Shown piece by piece: positions 15,528 through 20,951 of a stretch of DNA of 23,292 nucleotides. Where the stretch lies: positions 1-23,292 of the forward strand of contig NZ_JALOAA010000032.1 of assembly GCF_023229025.1 (NCBI RefSeq), given 5' to 3'. Below the pieces are notes generated by a model. It worked only from the letters and a program-made list of their open reading frames with translations. It was not told the DNA's origin and made no database searches. Origin of the DNA: Sulfurimonas sp. Its GTDB lineage: Bacteria; Campylobacterota; Campylobacteria; Campylobacterales; Sulfurimonadaceae. A program made the position numbers and the translations under genes. Positions within the stretch are counted from its first letter, which is position 1. Each line of letters begins with the position of its first letter.

Positions 15528-15549
15528 TATTTAGTTAAATGCCTAAATA
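15528..15549. promoter_or_regulatory. Second inverted repeat in the arsR-type/rhodanese intergenic region
   Basis: TATTTAG (15528-15534) and CTAAATA (15543-15549) form a perfect 7-bp inverted repeat with an 8-base spacer. Length and symmetry suit an ArsR dimer, making it an alternative or additional operator next to the one at 15509-15521. Confidence 0.4.
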
Positions 15550-15575
15550 TGCAAATAACTAACGGAGAGTATAGA

Positions 15576-16049
15576 GTGAAAAAATTATCTAAATTATTGG
15601 CATCTATGTTACTGCTTGGATTGCTATCTAGCAGTATATATGGAGAAAATAATGCAAAAATGGTGCTTATAAATGAGGCAAAAACAGAGGTAGGCGAAGT
15701 TACTCCGGACCAATTAAAAGAGCTAATTGATGATGAAAATGTAGTTGTTCTTGATGTAAGAGAGAGTGAACAAAGAGCAGAAGGATATCTCTTTAGTGAT
15801 TTTACTGCCGTTGAGACTATTTCAATTACACGCGGTAATTTAGAGTGGGAGGTGCTTGATAAAATTCAAGATAAAAATATCAATATTGTTACTTACTGTA
15901 GAAATGGTGGACGAGGTGCATTAGCTGCGCAAGTATTGAAAAAAATGGGCTATAAAAACGTTAAAAATCTCCAAGGCGGAATTGATGCATGGGCAAAGGC
16001 AGGCAATTCAATAAAAACTGGATTAGGCGTACTAAAAATAGCAAAATAG
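15576..16049 (+). CDS. Exported single-domain rhodanese
   Basis: From GTG 15576 (GGAGAG at 15564-15569, six bases away) the 157-residue product has a signal peptide ending near IYG-ENN (about 23) and one rhodanese domain. The active cysteine C108 opens a six-residue loop, CRNGGR, after the strand NIVTY; VVVLDVRES (56-64) and LQGGIDAWAKAG (132-143) are the usual flanking motifs. It should act in the periplasm as a sulfurtransferase or persulfide carrier. The in-frame ATG at 15549 would place nine polar residues before the signal peptide and has no ribosome site. Divergence from the ArsR-type gene suggests sulfur-responsive control. Confidence 0.88.
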   Translation: MKKLSKLLASMLLLGLLSSSIYGENNAKMVLINEAKTEVGEVTPDQLKELIDDENVVVLDVRESEQRAEGYLFSDFTAVETISITRGNLEWEVLDKIQDKNINIVTYCRNGGRGALAAQVLKKMGYKNVKNLQGGIDAWAKAGNSIKTGLGVLKIAK

Positions 16050-16081
16050 AAGAGAGGTAAGCTTTGCTTTAATTCAATTTG

Positions 16082-16113
16082 TAAGTTGTAAGCATTTGCT
16101 TGCTTACAACTTA
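16082..16113. terminator. Bidirectional terminator between rhodanese and host-attachment genes
   Basis: TAAGTTGTAAGC (16082-16093) and GCTTACAACTTA (16102-16113) form a perfect 12-bp stem with an 8-base loop between two converging genes. A T-rich stretch follows at 16119-16132 on the plus strand. The symmetric position suits termination in both directions. Confidence 0.75.
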
Positions 16114-16122
16114 TACAAGATA

Positions 16123-16557
16123 TTATTTTTTTGAAAAATGTTCCAAAATTTGATTATTTGGAGTATTGGCCAAATTTAATTTAAGATTAATTGCCATATT
16201 TTTTATATTCTTTTCATCAAGCAATTCAACAATTTGGTTATTTATGGCTTCCGGTGCGGCAAAATACCAAGATTTGTGATTATACCTGCTTAAAAGGTCA
16301 GAAATTTTATTTGCAATTTCCTGAATTCTTCGGCGCTCTTCTTCAAGTTTAAGATTTTGATTTTCATTAGAGCCACTACTCTGAGCACTTGTAAAGTTTC
16401 CTTTTCTATCTGAATATTTTTCATCAGCTTTGAGGTAGAAATCTAGATTTTTACTGCTTTTAATTATTTCAAGAGACTTTCTGTTTAAAGGGTCTTGCTC
16501 AACCTCAAATAACTTAAAATGCTGTAAATCGACAATTACGATTAGAACTGAATCCAT
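16123..16557 (-). CDS. Host-attachment/baeRF-like family protein
   Basis: The 144-residue protein has the layout of the family annotated as host attachment protein, now grouped with bacterial relatives of archaeal-eukaryotic release factor 1 (baeRF): an N-terminal strand VLIVIVDLQHFKLFEVE, the motif KYSDRKGNF (47-55 region), a charged helix EEERRRIQEIANKISDLL and SWYFAAPEAINNQIVELL near the end. There is no signal peptide, so it is cytoplasmic despite the name; function in a non-pathogen is unknown. The Shine-Dalgarno AAGGAG is ideal and lies directly after a long hairpin (16572-16625). Confidence 0.78.
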   Translation of the reverse strand: MDSVLIVIVDLQHFKLFEVEQDPLNRKSLEIIKSSKNLDFYLKADEKYSDRKGNFTSAQSSGSNENQNLKLEEERRRIQEIANKISDLLSRYNHKSWYFAAPEAINNQIVELLDEKNIKNMAINLKLNLANTPNNQILEHFSKK

Positions 16558-16571
16558 AGCAACTCCTTATT

Positions 16572-16625
16572 AGATTTGGAAATTTATATTAATAGTTTTA
16601 TAAAAACTATTAATATTTCCAATCT
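16572..16625 (-). terminator. Long imperfect hairpin between dnaJ and the host-attachment gene
   Basis: The core is TATTAATAGTTTT (16587-16599) against AAAACTATTAATA (16603-16615), 13 perfect pairs with a 3-base loop. It extends outward through GGAAA/TTTCC and AGA/TCT with a small bulge, to 16572 and 16625. It could end dnaJ transcripts, but it also ends three bases before the AAGGAG of the next gene, so a leader role is possible. Confidence 0.55.
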
Positions 16626-16686
16626 CATTTATTATATCAAAAATAGTTTAATTCATCTAATAAAGTAGGAAATAGCTTTGGATGTA

Positions 16687-17811
16687 CTACTTAAACCAGC
16701 TTTTCATCTTCTCTATAGCGGAGTCCAAAACACTCTCATGCGGTTTTGACTCTATTCCAAAGGATTCTTGAAGTTTGCTTAGAAGCTCACGCTGTTCGTC
16801 ATTGAGCTTCTTAGGATATGTGATTTTTACTTGAGCGATAAGATTTCCCTTGCCGTGCCCATGAACATCATCTACTCCTTCACCTCTAAATAGAAACTGC
16901 TGCTTATCTTTTGTGCCAACATCTAGTTTTAGTTCTAGCTCTCCGGTTAGTGATGGGATAGTAAGGCTCTCACCTGCAACTGCTTGTGTAAAAAATATAG
17001 GAATTACGATATAGACGTCATTTCCGTCTCTTTGAAAGTGCTTATCCGGTTTTACGCTAAAAGTAACATATAAGTCTCCTCTCGTGCCGCGTTTTCCTAT
17101 ATTTCCTTTTCCTGAGACTCTAAGTCTATTTCCATCGTCAATCCCTTTTGGAATGTTAATAGATACACTACTTCTCTCTTCATGGTAGCCTTTGCCCTCA
17201 CAACTATTACAAGGTGCTGACGGTGCAGAGCCACTTCCATGACATACCGGACATGTCTGAGAGAATGTCATAAAGCCCTGTTTCATAAAAATTTGACCTT
17301 GTCCCTTGCATTGATGACATGTGGAGAGCTTGCCATCTTTTGCTCCCGTGCCTTTGCAGCTGTTGCAAGAGTTTTTATATTTAAACTCCACTTCTTTTTC
17401 GCATCCAAAAACAGCCTCATTAAAGCTAATTGTCATATCAACGTTCATATCAAGCGGATACTTCTCCATATCGGTAGGATTTTGGCGGCGACGTGAGCTT
17501 CCTCCAAATCCATTAAACATCTCCTCAAAAATAGAGCCTAAATCGTCAAATCCGCCGGAGGAGCGCCCTCTGCCGCCACCCATTCTGCTAAGACCCTCTT
17601 TGCCGTATCTATCATAGATACTTCTTTGCTGATCGTCACTTAGACATTGATAAGCTTCATTGCACAATTTAAATTTGTGTTCAGCCTCACTGTCACCCGG
17701 ATTTTTGTCGGGATGATAAACTTTTGCCATTTTTCTGTAAGCTTTTTTAATTGTAGTTTGATCCGCGTCTCTAGAGACTTCTAATATTTCGTAATAGCTT
17801 AAATCCTGCAT
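16687..17811 (-). CDS. dnaJ: Chaperone DnaJ
   Basis: DnaJ delivers unfolded proteins to DnaK and stimulates its ATPase. With ATG 17809-17811 the protein has 374 residues and its HPD motif falls at 33-35, exactly as in E. coli. After the J domain come a Gly-rich region (GGGRGRSSGGF), four zinc-finger repeats (CNSCKGTG, CHQCKGQG, CPVCHGSG, CNSCEGKG) and the substrate-binding C-terminal domains. The open frame reaches ATG 17832, but that lies eight bases from the predicted transcription start (TATAAT at 17847-17852) and lacks a ribosome site, while 17811 has an AGGG upstream. It is divergent from mltA. Confidence 0.97.
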   Translation of the reverse strand: MQDLSYYEILEVSRDADQTTIKKAYRKMAKVYHPDKNPGDSEAEHKFKLCNEAYQCLSDDQQRSIYDRYGKEGLSRMGGGRGRSSGGFDDLGSIFEEMFNGFGGSSRRRQNPTDMEKYPLDMNVDMTISFNEAVFGCEKEVEFKYKNSCNSCKGTGAKDGKLSTCHQCKGQGQIFMKQGFMTFSQTCPVCHGSGSAPSAPCNSCEGKGYHEERSSVSINIPKGIDDGNRLRVSGKGNIGKRGTRGDLYVTFSVKPDKHFQRDGNDVYIVIPIFFTQAVAGESLTIPSLTGELELKLDVGTKDKQQFLFRGEGVDDVHGHGKGNLIAQVKITYPKKLNDEQRELLSKLQESFGIESKPHESVLDSAIEKMKSWFK

Positions 17812-17846
17812 ATTATTTAATACCCTATACATTTAAAATTTTTGCA

Positions 17847-17852
17847 ATTATA
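17847..17852 (-). promoter_or_regulatory. -10 box of dnaJ
   Basis: A perfect TATAAT on the minus strand, predicting transcription from about 17840 and a 29-base leader before ATG 17811. No CIRCE-type inverted repeat is seen beside it. Confidence 0.55.
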
Positions 17853-17873
17853 GCGTTTTAAATTTAATCTATG

Positions 17874-17879
17874 TATAAT
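17874..17879 (+). promoter_or_regulatory. -10 box of mltA giving a near-leaderless message
   Basis: A perfect TATAAT ends seven bases before the predicted start near 17886, one base before ATG 17887. No ribosome-binding sequence is present between them. Confidence 0.5.
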
Positions 17880-17886
17880 CCTACTT

Positions 17887-18981
17887 ATGAAACATTTTAC
17901 ACTATACTTAACAACTATTTTGCTATTTATCGGATGTTCAAAGCAACCTCCTAAGCCAGAGGTAAATTTTTTAAATATGCCTGACACCAACCTCATGAGA
18001 AGCGATTTCTCAGAGTTGCCAAACTGGCATCAAGAGGATTATAAAAATGCTTTGAACTCATTTGTGAAGAGTTGTGAGACAGCCAAGACAAAAGAGATCT
18101 ATAGTGATTTATGCACATTGGCTGTTGATGCAAAGGATGCAAAAGAGTTTTTAGTTACCAATTTTACTCCTTATAAAGTTGCCCCATTAAATGAGGATGG
18201 GTTGCTTACAGGCTACTATGAGCCTGAACTAAGGGGTTCTTTAGTGAAAAAAGAGCCTTATATTTACCCTATATACAGAACTCCGCAAGATTTGGTAATT
18301 GTAGATTTAACGCAGCAGTATCCGGAGCTTAAAGATTATAGACTAAGAGGCAGAGTAGTCGGAAATAGATTGGTTCCATATTACGATAGAGAACATGCAA
18401 GCCAAAGAACGCTCGATAGTGAGATAATCTGCTATACAGACTCAAAAATAGAGCTCTTTTTTTTAGAAGTTCAAGGTTCGGGAAGAGTGACTCTAGATGA
18501 TGGTAGTACAATTTTTGTCGGATATGAGAATCAAAACGGACACCAATACAGCTCAATAGGAAAATATCTTGTAGAAGCGGCAGAGATACCTTTAGAGGAG
18601 ATATCCCTGCAGAGTATAAAAGCATGGCTAGATGAGAATCCGTCAAGAGTTGATGAAGTGTTAAACTACAACAAATCGATGGTGTTTTTTAGGCAAAAGG
18701 ATAGGGCGGCAAGTGGATCTCTTGGAGTAGTTCTTACGCCAAAGCGCTCTATCGCGGTAGATAGAAGGTATATTCCACTTGGAAGCATGCTCTATTTGAG
18801 CGCTAAGACAGAAATGGTAGATTTTAATCGTGTTGTAATGGCTCAAGATACGGGTGGAGCGATAAAAGGAACTCTTAGAGCCGACATGTTTATGGGGTAT
18901 GGAGATGAAGCAAAAGAGATAGCCGGCAAGCTTAAAGCGCCGCTTCAATTATGGATATTTTTGCCAAAAGGGAGCTCTTAA
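17887..18981 (+). CDS. mltA: Membrane-bound lytic murein transglycosylase A, lipoprotein
   Basis: MltA cleaves peptidoglycan glycan strands to 1,6-anhydro ends from the inner face of the outer membrane. The 364-residue product has a lipoprotein signal with lipobox LFIGC (lipidated C17), the MltA core (LLTGYYEPELRG, LFFLEVQGSGRVTLDDG, VGYENQNGHQYSSIGKYL) and the 3D domain with AQDTGGAIKG; D321 is the likely catalytic aspartate and D333 the second one. The signal peptide fixes ATG 17887 as the start although it has no ribosome site. Its TAA shares one base with the recR ATG. It heads an envelope operon with recR, mlaA, mlaC and an RND gene. Confidence 0.95.
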   Translation: MKHFTLYLTTILLFIGCSKQPPKPEVNFLNMPDTNLMRSDFSELPNWHQEDYKNALNSFVKSCETAKTKEIYSDLCTLAVDAKDAKEFLVTNFTPYKVAPLNEDGLLTGYYEPELRGSLVKKEPYIYPIYRTPQDLVIVDLTQQYPELKDYRLRGRVVGNRLVPYYDREHASQRTLDSEIICYTDSKIELFFLEVQGSGRVTLDDGSTIFVGYENQNGHQYSSIGKYLVEAAEIPLEEISLQSIKAWLDENPSRVDEVLNYNKSMVFFRQKDRAASGSLGVVLTPKRSIAVDRRYIPLGSMLYLSAKTEMVDFNRVVMAQDTGGAIKGTLRADMFMGYGDEAKEIAGKLKAPLQLWIFLPKGSS

Positions 18982-19550
18982 TGAGGGGTTCCTTAGAAAA
19001 ATTTAACAAACTTGTAGATGTTTTGCAAGAACTTCCGACAATCGGTAAAAAATCTGCAACAAGGCTAGCTTACCATATGCTTATGAAAGATAGCTTTGTG
19101 GGGATGAAAATCTCTCATGCTATTGAAGAGGCTTTGGGAAGCCTTAAACAGTGTACCTCATGTGGCGGAATGAGTGAGGATGAGCTCTGTTTTATCTGTT
19201 GTGATGAGAGTAGAGATGAGACGCTTTTGTGTATAGTTGAAAATGCAAAAGATATACTTATTTTAGAAGAGAATGCTCTTTTTGACGGAAGATATTTTGT
19301 TTTAGAGTCATTAGAAGAGCACAGTTTTTCAAATTTAGAGAGATTAGTGGACTCTGGAGTCAAAGAGATACTCTTTGCCTTAACACCCTCTATTGCAAAT
19401 GATGCGGTTATGTTATATATTGAAGATAAATTAAGTAATTTTAATATAAACTACTCAAAAATTGCTCAGGGTGTTCCAACTGGGGTAAGTTTAGAAAATA
19501 TAGACATTTTGTCTTTGACTAGGGCATTGACGGATAGGGTAAAGGTGTGA
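18981..19550 (+). CDS. recR: Recombination protein RecR
   Basis: RecR works with RecF/RecO in loading RecA at gaps. The 189-residue product has an N-terminal helix-hairpin-helix (LQELPTIGKKSATRLAYHML), a C4 zinc finger (CTSCGG...CFICC) and a TOPRIM domain beginning LLCIVENAKDILILE, ending with GVPTGVSLENIDILSLTRAL, the usual C-terminus. ATG 18981 has GGAG at 18971-18974 and overlaps the mltA stop by one base (TAATG); the longer frame from 18951 would overlap mltA by 31 bases. It is a recombination gene inside an envelope operon, presumably for co-expression only. Confidence 0.95.
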   Translation: MRGSLEKFNKLVDVLQELPTIGKKSATRLAYHMLMKDSFVGMKISHAIEEALGSLKQCTSCGGMSEDELCFICCDESRDETLLCIVENAKDILILEENALFDGRYFVLESLEEHSFSNLERLVDSGVKEILFALTPSIANDAVMLYIEDKLSNFNINYSKIAQGVPTGVSLENIDILSLTRALTDRVKV

Positions 19551-19551
19551 T

Positions 19552-20337
19552 TTGAGATTTGTTTATTTGATTCTTATGTTTACTTTTTTGTTTACATTGA
19601 GCGGCTGTTCTACCAATACGATTGAACAGCCTAAAGAGGTCACTCTTAATCAAGATAGAGATGACTTTAATGGGGAGCTTGAAGGTTTTTTTGATGAGTT
19701 TGAAGTCGAAGAGATTTATGACCCCTTTAGCGGTTATAATAGAGCTATGACTACCTTTAATGATAAAGCATACGAGTATGTTATTAAACCGGTTGCAAAG
19801 GGTTACAAGTATGTTATACATGAAGAAGTGCGGGAGAGTGTTAGAAATTTTTTTAACAACCTATACTTTCCGATACGCGCCACAAACAATCTTCTACAGG
19901 GAAAATTTTATAACACTTATGAAGAGACCGGAAGATTTATCATAAACACTACTGTAGGTATTTTAGGATTTTTTGATCCTGCCAAGGTGCATTTTAACCT
20001 TGAAGCACACGAAGAGGACTTTGGTCAAACGTTAGGATTTTACGGTGTAGGAAGCGGTCCTCATATCGTCTTACCGCTTTTAGGACCTTCAAATCTAAGA
20101 GATTTACTAAGTATGTATCCGGATGCTCTCTTGAGTCCTATCGACTATACAGAGAGAAGTTACTGGACACTGACAGATACTTGGTCGGAGTATTTAGGCG
20201 CAAGAACGTTTGAAGAAGTGAATTATATCTCTTTAGATATGGAGAAGTACGATGAGATTAAGCAAGATGCCATAGATTTGTATCCATACTTAAGGGATAT
20301 TTATGAGCAGTATAGAAAAAAACAGATTGAGGAGTAG
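19552..20337 (+). CDS. mlaA: Outer-membrane phospholipid-removal lipoprotein MlaA (VacJ)
   Basis: MlaA takes misplaced phospholipids from the outer leaflet of the outer membrane and passes them to MlaC. The 261-residue product has a lipoprotein signal with lipobox LSGC (C19) and the MlaA core: DPFSGYNRAMTTFND, NFFNNLYFPIRATNNLLQG, RFIINTTVGILGFFDPA and GHY-like GVGSGPHIVLPLLGPSNLRD. The start is TTG 19552, with AAAGG six bases away, one base after the recR stop. The set mlaA-mlaC-RND matches the Cj1371-Cj1373 order that I recall from Campylobacter jejuni. Confidence 0.94.
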   Translation: MRFVYLILMFTFLFTLSGCSTNTIEQPKEVTLNQDRDDFNGELEGFFDEFEVEEIYDPFSGYNRAMTTFNDKAYEYVIKPVAKGYKYVIHEEVRESVRNFFNNLYFPIRATNNLLQGKFYNTYEETGRFIINTTVGILGFFDPAKVHFNLEAHEEDFGQTLGFYGVGSGPHIVLPLLGPSNLRDLLSMYPDALLSPIDYTERSYWTLTDTWSEYLGARTFEEVNYISLDMEKYDEIKQDAIDLYPYLRDIYEQYRKKQIEE

Positions 20338-20342
20338 CAGCG

Positions 20343-20945
20343 GTGATAAGTTTTTATAAAAAAATTTTAGCGTTATGTGTAGCAGTGCTTTTTGCACAAA
20401 GTTTAGTAGCTGATGAGCAGATTGATTTAAAAAATCGTTTTTTGGAGAAAATTAAGGAAGTCACTTTAATAGTTGAGAATAAAGAGCTCTCTAAAGATGA
20501 GAGAAATCGCAATATAGTGAAATCTTTAACCCCTATGTTTGATTTTGAGCTTATGGCAAAACTAAGTCTTGGCACTGCTTGGAGAGAACTCTCACAGGAA
20601 AATGCGGATAAATTTGTAGAACTGTATGTAGAGAGAATGAAACACTCCTACTCTGCTAAAATTGATGCATATGAAGATGAGAAGGTAGAAGTCAAAAGTA
20701 TTGATCAGCCGCAGCCAAACAGGATAGCCCTTGTGACTGACCTTGTAAGCAAGGAGGAGAAACTTGAGATTGTCTATAAATACCATAAACCAAAAACTAA
20801 AGCAGCAGATAAAGATGAGTGGCTTATTTATGATGTAGAGATTATTGGAGTGAGTATTTTAAAAACAGATAGAGCTCAATTCAAAGAGTTTTTACGTACT
20901 AAGAGCATAGTAGATCTTATGGATGCTTTGGCTAAGCAGTCATAG
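20343..20945 (+). CDS. mlaC: Periplasmic phospholipid-binding protein MlaC
   Basis: MlaC ferries phospholipids between MlaA and the inner membrane. The 200-residue product has a signal peptide ending near LVA-DEQ (about 23) and the Ttg2D/MlaC fold: FDFELMAKLSLGTAWRELSQENADKFVELY and a strand-rich end with DEWLIYDVEIIGVSILKTDRAQF. The GTG start at 20343 follows GAGGAG (20329-20334) at eight bases; only five bases separate it from mlaA. No MlaD, MlaE or MlaF gene is next to it; an RND gene follows instead. Confidence 0.92.
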   Translation: MISFYKKILALCVAVLFAQSLVADEQIDLKNRFLEKIKEVTLIVENKELSKDERNRNIVKSLTPMFDFELMAKLSLGTAWRELSQENADKFVELYVERMKHSYSAKIDAYEDEKVEVKSIDQPQPNRIALVTDLVSKEEKLEIVYKYHKPKTKAADKDEWLIYDVEIIGVSILKTDRAQFKEFLRTKSIVDLMDALAKQS

Positions 20946-20951
20946 ATAATA

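Noticed and set aside
17812..17832. Longer dnaJ start
   Set aside because: It lies only about eight bases after the predicted transcription start, lacks a ribosome site and would shift HPD away from residues 33-35.
18951..18980. Longer recR start
   Set aside because: It would overlap mltA by 31 bases, while ATG 18981 has an ideal GGAG and the expected RecR N-terminus.
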